DNA of 7,947 nt from Afipia sp. (GTDB lineage: Bacteria; Pseudomonadota; Alphaproteobacteria; Rhizobiales; Xanthobacteraceae), in assembly GCA_020056155.1 (NCBI GenBank), contig JAGVII010000733.1, positions 1 through 7,947 of the forward strand, given 5' to 3'. Numbering within the stretch: the first letter of the stretch is position 1; the number at the start of each line of letters is the position of its first letter. Of this stretch, positions 1 to 5,829 are shown one piece after another. A model generated the notes under the pieces. The model worked only from the letters and a program-made list of their open reading frames with translations. It did no database searches and was not told the DNA's origin. The translations under genes were made by a program, and so were the position numbers.

Positions 1-174
1 AGCGTGACCGATCCCACCAAGCTGGTGTTCGTCGAACAGTGGGAAAACGCCGAGGCGCTGGTGCCGCATCGCAAGGCCGAGCACATGAAAACGTTCGGGC
101 GGGTTGTTGTGAATTGCCTCGCCGGTCCGCCGAAGATCGAGGTGATCACGCCGGCGAATGTGGAAGTCCGATGA
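1..174 (+). CDS. ABM-family (putative quinol monooxygenase-like) protein, 3' part only
   Basis: The reading frame is open from base 1 and ends at TGA 172-174, giving 57 C-terminal residues; the start lies outside the window. The visible part has the ABM/YgiN-like signature: a strand with VFVEQWEN followed by a helix with two histidines (PHRKAEHMK). Proteins of this dimeric ferredoxin-like fold include quinol and polyketide monooxygenases, but many members have no known substrate, so no reaction is claimed. It aligns without gaps to the C-terminal half of the next protein (SV-DP---VFVE-WE----L--H--A-H-K), so the two look like tandem duplicates. The stop codon overlaps the next start (ATGA at 171-174), which implies translational coupling. 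It probably belongs to the urease operon because ureE follows on the same strand after the second copy. Confidence 0.8.
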   Translation, partial: SVTDPTKLVFVEQWENAEALVPHRKAEHMKTFGRVVVNCLAGPPKIEVITPANVEVR

Positions 175-470
175 TCTACGTCGTCGCCACCACGAAGGTG
201 AAGCCTGAACACCGCGCCGGCTATATTGCCGGCGCGAAGGTTTGCATGGCCGAAACGCACAAGGAAAAGGGCTGCATTTCCTACGAATTGCATGCCAGCG
301 TGAACGATCCCGACGTGTTCGTTTTCGTCGAGCGCTGGGAAACCCGCGACGATCTGACCGCGCATAGCCGCGCGCCGCATCTGAAGGCGTGGCGCGAACT
401 GTCCGCGCCGATGAAGGCATCGCCGACCGAGATCGAGATCATCAGCGGCGGCGAAGTGCAGAAGCTGTGA
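171..470 (+). CDS. ABM-family (antibiotic biosynthesis monooxygenase-like) protein
   Basis: This is a complete 99-residue protein, a normal length for a single ABM domain. The start is ATG 171, whose first bases overlap the upstream stop as ATGA; the frame stays open back to 39, but that extension overlaps the preceding gene and looks non-native. The N-terminus ([15 protein letters not shown]) is the usual first strand. The middle has the [13 protein letters not shown] strand-helix and histidines at residues 65 and 70. No cofactor-binding motif is visible, as is normal for this fold. It is a tandem paralog of the gene before it and lies 10 bases upstream of ureE. Its role in urea or nickel metabolism is unknown; the position suggests co-transcription with urease genes, and function cannot be inferred beyond the fold. 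Confidence 0.85.
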   Translation: MIYVVATTKVKPEHRAGYIAGAKVCMAETHKEKGCISYELHASVNDPDVFVFVERWETRDDLTAHSRAPHLKAWRELSAPMKASPTEIEIISGGEVQKL

Positions 471-480
471 GAATATCGCC

Positions 481-1104
481 ATGATCCGCGCCACGCAGGT
501 TCGCCCGCAGGTTCGCTGGACCGAGGCCGCCGCCGATACGGTGGTCCTCGGCTTCGACGACCGGCATCGGCGGCGGATGGCGATGACCGGCACGCGCGGG
601 CTGGAATTCCTGCTCGACCTCAAGGAAGCCGTCGCACTGCGCGGCGGCGACGCGCTGGTGCTCGAAGACGGTCGGCTGATCGAGGTGGTCGCCGCGCCGG
701 AACCGCTGGTGGAAATCCGCGGTACCGATTCGCATCATCTCGTGCGCGTTGCATGGCACCTCGGCAACCGCCATCTGCCGACGCAGATCGTCGGCAAGGG
801 CCTTCGCATCCGGCGCGATCATGTGATCGAGGACATGGTGCGCGGCCTCGGCGCGCGCGTCGTCGCCATCGAGGCCCCGTTCGATCCGGAAGGCGGAGCC
901 TATACCGGCGGCGGCCATGCCGCCCACAATCACGATCACGGCCACCATGATCATGGTCACCACGATCATGGCGATCACAAACACGGCGGCCATGATCACG
1001 CACACCACGATCATGGTCACGGCAAGCACGACCACGATCATGGTCACGGCAAGCACGACCATGATCACCACCACGGTCACTCCCATGCTCATGACCACAA
1101 ATGA
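481..1104 (+). CDS. ureE: Urease accessory protein UreE (nickel metallochaperone) with long His-rich tail
   Basis: This 207-residue protein is a cytoplasmic nickel chaperone that passes Ni2+ to the UreG/UreF/UreD complex for insertion into apo-urease. The N-terminal peptide-binding domain covers roughly residues 1-75. The metal-binding domain follows, with the conserved WHLGNRH at 92-98, where His93 matches the essential dimer-interface histidine of the family, and [13 protein letters not shown] at 113-125. Residues 146-207 form a tail with 31 histidines and 11 aspartates in 62 residues, expected to bind several extra metal ions. The tail includes two tandem copies of a nine-residue unit at the DNA level. 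The ATG lies 10 bases after the preceding stop, with only a weak GA-rich ribosome site. The 3' end overlaps ureF by 14 bases. Confidence 0.97.
   Translation: MIRATQVRPQVRWTEAAADTVVLGFDDRHRRRMAMTGTRGLEFLLDLKEAVALRGGDALVLEDGRLIEVVAAPEPLVEIRGTDSHHLVRVAWHLGNRHLPTQIVGKGLRIRRDHVIEDMVRGLGARVVAIEAPFDPEGGAYTGGGHAAHNHDHGHHDHGHHDHGDHKHGGHDHAHHDHGHGKHDHDHGHGKHDHDHHHGHSHAHDHK
1015..1068 (+). repeat. 27-base tandem repeat (2 copies) in the ureE His-rich tail
   Basis: Bases 1015-1041 and 1042-1068 are two in-frame copies differing at two third-codon positions (CAC/CAT changes). Each encodes GHGKHDHDH (residues 179-187 and 188-196). Shorter, less regular units of HDHGH type precede them from about 930. The pattern suggests growth of the metal-binding tail by slippage or unequal exchange. 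Confidence 0.9.
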
Positions 1105-1816
1105 GCGCGGTCAGGATGGCGTCGCGTCCGAGGCCGATGAATCGGCTGCGCTGTTCCGGCTGATGACGTGGCTGTCGCCGTCGTTTCCGGTCGGCTCGTT
1201 TTCCTATTCCAGCGGTATCGAGTGGGCGGTCGAGGCGGGCGACATCACCACCATGGCAACGCTGCAGGACTGGCTCGCGGCGATGCTGCTGGAGGGGGCG
1301 GGTTTCTGCGATGGCACGTTGCTCTGTCATGCCTACCGGGCGGCGGCTGCAACGGACGGGCGGGCGTTGAACGATGTCGCCGAACTTGCCGCGGCGTTCG
1401 TTCCGTCGCGCGAGCGGCATCTGGAAACCACCGCGCAGGGCCGCGCCTTTGTTGAAATCGCCCGCTCGGCCTGGAACTGTGACGCACTCGATCTGCTGGC
1501 ATCGCATGTGACTGGTCCGGTCGTGTATCCTGTTGCCGTCGGCGTGCTTGCGGCGGGACATCGCATTCCGCTTGCCCTGACGCTGCACGCTTTTTTGCAT
1601 GCGACGACGTCGAACTGGATTTCAGCCGGTGTCCGTCTCGTTCCGCTGGGGCAGACCGACAGCCAGCGCGCGCTGGCGGCGCTCGAACCCGTGATCGCGG
1701 CGACCGCGGAAAAATCCTTCGACGCGTCGCTGGACGATCTCGGCAGCGCGACATTCCGCGCCGATCTCGCCAGCATGCGCCATGAAGCGCAGTATACGCG
1801 GCTGTTTCGATCTTGA
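1091..1816 (+). CDS. ureF: Urease accessory protein UreF
   Basis: This is a 241-residue, mainly helical protein that joins UreD and UreG on apo-urease and controls UreG GTP hydrolysis during nickel insertion. Family landmarks in order are [22 protein letters not shown] (residues 24-45), VYPVAVG (145-151), [15 protein letters not shown] (178-192) and the conserved C-terminus [15 protein letters not shown] (227-241). The frame is open further upstream, but that part only translates the His-tail of ureE in another frame (Thr/Met/Ile-rich), so ATG 1091 is preferred; ATG 1085 would add two residues. The start lies inside the last codons of ureE (14-base overlap), so translation is probably coupled. 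The length is normal for the family. Confidence 0.96.
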   Translation: MTTNERGQDGVASEADESAALFRLMTWLSPSFPVGSFSYSSGIEWAVEAGDITTMATLQDWLAAMLLEGAGFCDGTLLCHAYRAAAATDGRALNDVAELAAAFVPSRERHLETTAQGRAFVEIARSAWNCDALDLLASHVTGPVVYPVAVGVLAAGHRIPLALTLHAFLHATTSNWISAGVRLVPLGQTDSQRALAALEPVIAATAEKSFDASLDDLGSATFRADLASMRHEAQYTRLFRS

Positions 1817-1829
1817 GAAAGGTTTCGCC

Positions 1830-2471
1830 ATGAGCACCAGCATGAACGGCCCGCTTCGCGTCGGCATCGGCGGCCCGGTCGGGTCCGGCAAGACCGCCCT
1901 GATGGATCTGCTCTGCAAGGCGATGCGCGAGCGTTACGAGATCGCGGCGATCACCAACGACATCTACACCAAGTGGGACGCGGAATTCCTGGTCCGCTCC
2001 GGCTCGCTGACGCCGGATCGTATCGCGGGCGTGGAGACGGGCGGCTGCCCGCATACCGCGATCCGCGAGGACGCTTCGATGAATCTCGCGGCGGTGGCCG
2101 ACATGCGGGTCAAGTTTCCCGATCTCGATCTGGTGCTGATCGAATCCGGCGGCGACAATCTGGCGGCGACCTTCTCCCCGGAGCTGGCGGACCTGACCAT
2201 TTATGTGATCGACGTTGCGGCGGGCGACAAGATTCCGTCCAAGGGCGGCCCCGGCATCACGCGCTCAGACCTGTTGGTCATCAACAAGATCGATCTTGCG
2301 CCCCATGTCGGCGCATCGCTTGAAAAGATGGACACCGACGCCAGGCGCATGCGCGGCGAGCGGCCGTTCGTCATGACCAATCTGAAAAAGAGCGAGGGGC
2401 TGGATCGCATCATTCGCTTCATCGAGGCGAAAGGCGGACTTCGGGCATCGGTTCCGGAGAAGGTGAACTGA
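1830..2471 (+). CDS. ureG: Urease accessory protein UreG (SIMIBI-class GTPase)
   Basis: This 213-residue GTPase powers nickel delivery to urease. The Walker A motif GPVGSGKT is at residues 15-22, the metal-binding CPH at 73-75 after GVETGG, ESGGDN at 105-110 and the guanine-specificity motif NKID at 152-155. All expected catalytic and metal-binding residues are present. The ATG at 1830 is chosen over an in-frame ATG at 1782 because the latter lies inside ureF and because GAGAAAGG (1815-1822) makes a good ribosome site seven bases before 1830. Thirteen bases separate it from ureF. No clear intrinsic terminator follows, so the end of the urease transcript is not resolved from sequence. Confidence 0.98.
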   Translation: MSTSMNGPLRVGIGGPVGSGKTALMDLLCKAMRERYEIAAITNDIYTKWDAEFLVRSGSLTPDRIAGVETGGCPHTAIREDASMNLAAVADMRVKFPDLDLVLIESGGDNLAATFSPELADLTIYVIDVAAGDKIPSKGGPGITRSDLLVINKIDLAPHVGASLEKMDTDARRMRGERPFVMTNLKKSEGLDRIIRFIEAKGGLRASVPEKVN

Positions 2472-2521
2472 CGGCCCCGCGTTCCCGCACGGCCGGTACG
2501 CCTTGCGCATTGATATTGTCA

Positions 2522-2546
2522 GGAACGCTCTTGAGCCGGAAGTGTT
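2522..2546 (+). promoter_or_regulatory. Probable EcfG-type promoter before the 36-residue peptide
   Basis: GGAAC at 2522-2526 is followed after 16 bases by TGTT at 2543-2546, one mismatch (at the least conserved C) from the alphaproteobacterial EcfG consensus GGAAC-N16/17-CGTT. The GTT ends 8 bases before ATG 2555, so transcription would begin at or next to the start codon. The linkage to an EcfG/PhyR locus raises the likelihood, but the match has not been tested. Confidence 0.5.
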
Positions 2547-2554
2547 AGCTCTGC

Positions 2555-2665
2555 ATGAAACGGTCACTCACCGCAGCCTCCGGCAGAGATTACAGCGGCC
2601 TCTTTCTAGGCGCGATTCTGGTCGGCATCGTCACGGTGGTCCTCGGCCTTCTGGCCGTGGCCTAG
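2555..2665 (+). CDS. Small single-helix membrane peptide (36 aa)
   Basis: ATG 2555 to TAG 2663-2665 encodes a 36-residue peptide: a short polar N-terminus with Lys2, Arg3 and Arg11, then one hydrophobic helix from about residue 16 to 36 (LFLGAILVGIVTVVLGLLAV). Positive charge before the helix predicts an N-in, C-out inner-membrane topology. I do not recognise a family. There is no convincing Shine-Dalgarno sequence, which would normally count against a gene, but an EcfG-type promoter ends 8 bases upstream and would give a leaderless or nearly leaderless mRNA. It lies 83 bases after ureG, and the unbroken hydrophobic run ending in a clean stop argues against chance. Existence is moderately supported; function is unknown. 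Confidence 0.45.
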   Translation: MKRSLTAASGRDYSGLFLGAILVGIVTVVLGLLAVA

Positions 2666-2868
2666 CGCGATGACGTTTGCGCATTTACCATGACCTTCGA
2701 CAGGTATATTTTCCCGTCGCTGGAACCATCGGGCAGCGCCTACATTATTCCATTCACGACGCATTCAGGCCGCGCCGGCCGTCAGCCAGCGATCCGGCAG
2801 CAATAGAGTATTCATGACCATCGGTACGGTATCTGTGTACGACCACCGTTTCCGCCGAGCCAGCCTCC
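2666..2868 (+). other. Non-coding stretch before the sensor kinase, with a weak EcfG-like site
   Basis: I see no convincing gene here on either strand. GGAAC at 2722-2726 is followed after 16 bases by CATT (2743-2746), which misses the core G of the EcfG -10 element, so it is only a degenerate candidate promoter for the kinase gene. A short GC palindrome, GGCCG-CGC-CGGCC, lies at 2768-2780 without a T-run. Two short frames (2690-2806 and one from 2814) look like chance. Confidence 0.35.
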
Positions 2869-4566
2869 TTGGCCCGGGTCCATTTTCATCCCTTATCGCT
2901 TCCGAGTAAGTGCGTGCTCCGTCTTGGCCTCATCATCGGACTGATGGCGATCATCGGAGTGGTTATCTCCGCTCTCGTGGCCATGAAGGTCTACGATCAG
3001 GAACTGTCGATCGGCCGGATCGATCTGGCACGATCGGTGGATACCCACGCGAGCCTGGTCCAGGAGCGCCTGAGCGAGCGTGAGCTGCTGGCTCGGGTCG
3101 CGGTCGGGCTGTTTCGGTCGCCTTCGATTAATATGGCCAGCGCGCTGCAGCCGCTGCGCTCGTCGATCTACGCCTTCAAGACCGATTTCCTTGTCGCGAG
3201 CTGGGTGGCTCGCGTCCCGCGCATCGATTTCGGCCGGGCGCAGAACGAACTGAAGCTTGCCGGTTTCCCCAATCCGATCATCCGGAATGTCGATGATACG
3301 CCGCTCAATCCGGCAACCGCGCCCGATCCGGCGACCGTTGTGATGGATGTCGAACCGCAGAACGACGAGACCAAGGCGTTCGTCGGCCGGGTGCTGAACA
3401 ACCATCCGGTGATCATGCCCATGCTCAAACGCGCGGTGGAGGAGGGCAGGCCGGTCTCCTCCGATCCTTTCGTGCTGCTGCGTAACGGCGGTCCCATGGG
3501 CATCGTTCTGGCGTCGCCGGTGCGAACTGACACCGGAACCAGTATCGCGGGCTTTTTGACGATTTCCTACCGGCTGGCGCCTTTGATGCTGGCCAACGAC
3601 GATCTGTCCCTGTTCTCGGTGGCGTTGCGCGATCCGCGAAACGCCTCCGACAACCTGACCTCGGATTCAGAAGGCAACGTCACGTCCGTTCCGCTGCAAC
3701 TGGATGCCGAGAATCCGCCGCTGCTGCGCGTCGTTTCATTCGGCGCGCGGGACTGGACGCTGATCTATTACGCCAAAACGAATGTCGCGACGCGCGCCCA
3801 GGAACTCGCGGGCATCGTCACGCTGATCGGCGTGGCGCTGACGCTCATTCTCTGCGGCCTGTTCGGATATGTATCCTACAACAACGTGCGTCTCAGCCGG
3901 GAAATCCAGACCCGCATCGATTTCGAGCGGCGGCTGACCGCGGTGATCGACGAACTCAACCATCGCGTTAAAAACATTCTTGCGGTCATCCAGTCGATCG
4001 TGACGCGGACCATGCGTCATGGTGCGGACATCGACGTCGCGCGTGACCTGCTGATCGGCCGGATTCATGCCATGTCGCATGTCGTGTCGCTGCTCAGCGA
4101 GAGCCAGTGGCAGGGCGTCAAGCTCAAGGGCCTGTTCGAACCCCGCGCTATTCCCCATGCCGACCGGATTGCGCTGAGCGGGCCTGATGTCACAGTGAGC
4201 GCACGCGCGGCGCAGAGCCTGTCGCTGCTGTTTTTCGAACTGGCGTCCCACGCCGATGAAGGCCTGTCGCTGGTCGGCAAGCATCCGCATATCGTCGCGG
4301 ACTGGAGCGTGAGCGAGGAGCCGGATGCGGTATTCCATTTCCGCTGGGAAGAATTCAACACCAGTGCGGCGACCCGCCGGGCCGATAGCGAATTCGGAAT
4401 TGTGCTGCTGGATCGCGTGGCCCCCGAAGCGCTGGGCGGCACGTCGAAGCGATACTTCACCGACGTCAGCTACGTCTACGAACTGACCGCCCCGATGGCC
4501 ACTGTGGTGGATGAAACCGAGATGGATCGCACCGAACGGATCGGTGCGCCTGTGCGAAAGCGCTGA
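2869..4566 (+). CDS. CHASE-domain membrane sensor of the HWE/HisKA_2 kinase class (PhyK-like), ATP-binding motifs degenerate
   Basis: Counted from TTG 2869 this is a 565-residue inner-membrane sensor. It has TM1 at about residues 17-39, a periplasmic CHASE-like domain at about 80-245 within the loop 40-312, TM2 at about 313-336, and a cytoplasmic HisKA_2/HWE region. The dimerisation helix has ELNHRVKN (362-369) with phospho-acceptor His365. The ATP-binding part is odd. The N-box, normally HELATNA, reads FELASHA (456-462), so both the HWE histidine and the Mg/ATP asparagine (position 461, codon CAC) are replaced. WEE (493-495) keeps the W-x-E motif, but the following GGP box is gone and GFG reads EFG. 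The position beside ecfG-nepR-phyR suggests a PhyK-type stress sensor; kinase activity is doubtful. The start is uncertain: TTG 2869 has no clear ribosome site, and GTG 2914, directly before TM1, is the best alternative. Confidence 0.88.
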   Translation: MARVHFHPLSLPSKCVLRLGLIIGLMAIIGVVISALVAMKVYDQELSIGRIDLARSVDTHASLVQERLSERELLARVAVGLFRSPSINMASALQPLRSSIYAFKTDFLVASWVARVPRIDFGRAQNELKLAGFPNPIIRNVDDTPLNPATAPDPATVVMDVEPQNDETKAFVGRVLNNHPVIMPMLKRAVEEGRPVSSDPFVLLRNGGPMGIVLASPVRTDTGTSIAGFLTISYRLAPLMLANDDLSLFSVALRDPRNASDNLTSDSEGNVTSVPLQLDAENPPLLRVVSFGARDWTLIYYAKTNVATRAQELAGIVTLIGVALTLILCGLFGYVSYNNVRLSREIQTRIDFERRLTAVIDELNHRVKNILAVIQSIVTRTMRHGADIDVARDLLIGRIHAMSHVVSLLSESQWQGVKLKGLFEPRAIPHADRIALSGPDVTVSARAAQSLSLLFFELASHADEGLSLVGKHPHIVADWSVSEEPDAVFHFRWEEFNTSAATRRADSEFGIVLLDRVAPEALGGTSKRYFTDVSYVYELTAPMATVVDETEMDRTERIGAPVRKR

Positions 4567-4639
4567 TCGGACAGATCGAGGAACAAACTTTCCGGCGATG
4601 AATTGAGCAGCAAGCGCTGTCACGCAAAAGGAAAGTCAC

Positions 4640-4723
4640 ATGGGACGTTATCTGCTGTTGTGGTTGCTCGGGATTCCCATTCCCGTGCTGATTTTAATCT
4701 GGGCCTTTGGCGGCTTGAACTGA
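4640..4723 (+). CDS. Very small hydrophobic membrane peptide (27 aa)
   Basis: ATG 4640 to TGA 4721-4723 encodes 27 residues beginning MGRYLLLWLLGIPIP, followed by VLILIWAFGGLN: one hydrophobic helix with an Arg near the N-terminus and a conspicuous IPIP kink. A strong ribosome site (AAAGGAAAG, 4627-4635) is well spaced, and a strong intrinsic terminator begins 5 bases after the stop, which together make this a credible gene despite its size. I have the impression that similar tiny proteins occur in Rhizobiales genomes, but I cannot name a family. It lies between the sensor kinase gene (73 bases upstream) and the convergent ecfG. A role as a stress-induced or kinase-associated membrane peptide is inference. 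Confidence 0.65.
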   Translation: MGRYLLLWLLGIPIPVLILIWAFGGLN

Positions 4724-4728
4724 TCGGA

Positions 4729-4761
4729 AAAACGCGGCCACTTTGCAGGTGGCCGCGTTTT
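4729..4761. terminator. Bidirectional intrinsic terminator between the 27-aa gene and ecfG
   Basis: A perfect 13-base inverted repeat has arms AAAACGCGGCCAC (4729-4741) and GTGGCCGCGTTTT (4749-4761), with a 7-base loop. T-runs flank the GC stem on both strands. It would end the + strand sensor/peptide transcript and the - strand nepR-ecfG transcript, whose last stop is at 4791-4793. Confidence 0.92.
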
Positions 4762-4790
4762 CATTTTGCTGGTGAGCCCGGGATGACGGC

Positions 4791-5339
4791 CTAGCCGCTG
4801 CCTCCGCCGATCACGGCGCGGATCGTGTCATCCGGACCGAAGTCCTCGGCGCCGTCGACATAGAGCAGTGCGCTCAGCTTCGATCGCGCGCGGTTCACGC
4901 GGCTCTTGATGGTGCCGACCGCGCATCCGCAGATCGCCGCCGCATCCTCATAGGAGAACCCGGAGGCGCCCACCAGGATGAGCGCTTCGCGTTGATCCTG
5001 AGGCAGCTTGTCGAGCGCGGTTCGAAACTCCTCGAACTCGAGATGCGCACTTTGAGCCGGCTGCGACTTGAGCGTCTTGGCATAGCTGCCATCGGCGTCC
5101 TCGACCTCCCGCCGCCGCTTGCGGTAGTCGGAGCGGAAGAGATTGCGCAGGATCGTGAACAGCCACGCTGGCAGGTTGGATCCCGGCTGGAAGGAATCGA
5201 TATGCGCAAGGGCGCGCAACAGCGTCTCCTGCACGAGATCGTCCGCCCGGTCGGCATTGCCGCTGAGGGAAATAGCGAACGCGCGTAAGCTTGGCACGGT
5301 CGCGAGAATGTCGTCGCGAAGTGAGTCCGTGAGAGGCAT
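4791..5339 (-). CDS. ecfG: General stress response ECF sigma factor EcfG (ECF15-type)
   Basis: This 182-residue alternative sigma factor directs RNA polymerase to GGAAC-N16/17-CGTT promoters. Region sigma-2 spans about residues 11-77, with DDLVQETLLRAL (33-44) and NLPAWLFTILRNLF (55-68) followed by the basic RKRRRE. Region sigma-4 spans about 102-156, with LPQDQREALILVGASGFSYEDAA and a helix-turn-helix ending GTIKSRVNRARSKL. Both domains are intact, and there is no C-terminal extension, as expected for this class. The ATG shares one base with the nepR stop (TAATG), and GGGAGGG in the end of nepR (about 5343-5349) forms a strong ribosome site, so sigma and anti-sigma are translationally coupled. 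Transcription likely comes from the EcfG-type promoter upstream of nepR, giving positive autoregulation. Confidence 0.95.
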   Translation of the reverse strand: MPLTDSLRDDILATVPSLRAFAISLSGNADRADDLVQETLLRALAHIDSFQPGSNLPAWLFTILRNLFRSDYRKRRREVEDADGSYAKTLKSQPAQSAHLEFEEFRTALDKLPQDQREALILVGASGFSYEDAAAICGCAVGTIKSRVNRARSKLSALLYVDGAEDFGPDDTIRAVIGGGSG

Positions 5340-5566
5340 TAGTCCCTCCCGTCTTTTGTCGGGTCTCCAGCGATCTGGGCAGCTGCATCCTGAGAATCAA
5401 GCTGGCGGATCAGATCGGCAAAACGGTCCGGAACGCCTTGACGCACGACATCATCATACATCGCGCGCAACTGGTGCCCGATACGGGATTGAATTTCGGC
5501 GTTGAGGCCACCTTGCTTGCCGGCGCTGGTCGGTGCCCTGTTTTGTGGAGGCTTCAAATCTTTCAT
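5339..5566 (-). CDS. nepR: Anti-sigma factor NepR
   Basis: This 75-residue protein holds EcfG inactive in unstressed cells and is captured by phosphorylated PhyR under stress. The conserved core, residues 26-57, contains IGHQLRAMYDDVVRQGVPDR then FADLIRQLD, matching the two-helix NepR signature (LR--YD-V----VPDR---L---LD). The flanks are polar, low in complexity and probably disordered, as usual. Length and position, directly before ecfG and divergent from phyR, are canonical. The TAA stop overlaps the ecfG start by one base. The ribosome site is weak (a GGAT about 8 bases before the ATG), which could keep NepR lower than or matched to EcfG; that is inference. Confidence 0.95.
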   Translation of the reverse strand: MKDLKPPQNRAPTSAGKQGGLNAEIQSRIGHQLRAMYDDVVRQGVPDRFADLIRQLDSQDAAAQIAGDPTKDGRD

Positions 5567-5674
5567 TGGCCAAATCCGTTGTCATCCCTGCGTCAGCTAG
5601 TAGCTAACAAGCTGAAAACATGAGGTTTTTGTGTTTTGTTCGAAGCCTTTCAGCCCCATGATCATGTACTCGTC

Positions 5675-5699
5675 AACGGGAGGGTCACCAGAAAGTTCC
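5675..5699 (-). promoter_or_regulatory. EcfG-type promoter of nepR-ecfG (full consensus)
   Basis: Read on the minus strand, GGAAC (5699-5695) is followed after exactly 16 bases by CGTT (5678-5675), an exact match to the EcfG consensus. Transcription would start near 5668, leaving a leader of about 100 bases before nepR. It implies that EcfG drives its own operon. Confidence 0.85.
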
Positions 5700-5708
5700 A
5701 GACGAGAG

Positions 5709-5733
5709 GGAACTTTTCTTGGATTAAAGCGTA
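5709..5733 (+). promoter_or_regulatory. Near-consensus EcfG-type promoter, distal to phyR
   Basis: GGAAC at 5709-5713 is followed after 16 bases by CGTA (5730-5733), one mismatch in the last base. Its -35 box is the mirror of the nepR -35 box nine bases away: AAAGTTCC (5692-5699) and GGAACTTT (5709-5716) form an inverted repeat. It may be a weak second phyR promoter. Confidence 0.45.
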
Positions 5734-5748
5734 TTCAGTCCGAAGCGG

Positions 5749-5773
5749 GGAACCGCGGTCGTCTGGCCGCGTT
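5749..5773 (+). promoter_or_regulatory. EcfG-type promoter of phyR (full consensus)
   Basis: GGAAC at 5749-5753 and CGTT at 5770-5773 are separated by 16 bases, an exact match to the EcfG consensus. Predicted transcription start is near 5780, about 50 bases before phyR ATG 5830. It implies stress-induced positive feedback on phyR. Confidence 0.85.
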
Positions 5774-5829
5774 ACGGTCTCAGCCGCGTTTCGGTCTCAA
5801 ATGGAAATGATGATTTGATTGGAGGGGGT

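Noticed and set aside
39..170. N-terminal extension of the second ABM protein
   Set aside because: It overlaps the preceding ABM gene out of frame; ATG 171 in an ATGA overlap gives the normal family length.
917..1090. N-terminal extension of ureF rich in Thr, Met and Ile
   Set aside because: It is the His-tail DNA read in another frame; UreF homology begins only after ATG 1091.
442..1098. Antisense frame that reads as a Val/Met-rich membrane protein
   Set aside because: It is the reverse complement of the CAC/CAT repeats of the ureE His tail, which yields Val/Met/Ile runs automatically; ureE is unmistakable on the other strand.
2690..2806. 38-residue frame before the sensor kinase
   Set aside because: There is no ribosome site and no recognisable domain or membrane helix, and it overlaps the only candidate promoter region; it looks like chance.
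4580..4604. GGAAC box upstream of the 27-residue gene as an EcfG promoter
   Set aside because: The bases 16 to 17 positions downstream are AATT/ATTG, lacking GTT; a lone GGAAC is expected by chance.
4603..4794. 63-residue frame between the sensor and ecfG
   Set aside because: It runs through the strong terminator hairpin at 4729-4761 and lies in a different frame from the well-signalled 27-residue gene.
5815..5829. TTG start extending PhyR by five residues
   Set aside because: The added codons include the Shine-Dalgarno GGAGGGGG itself, which points to ATG 5830.
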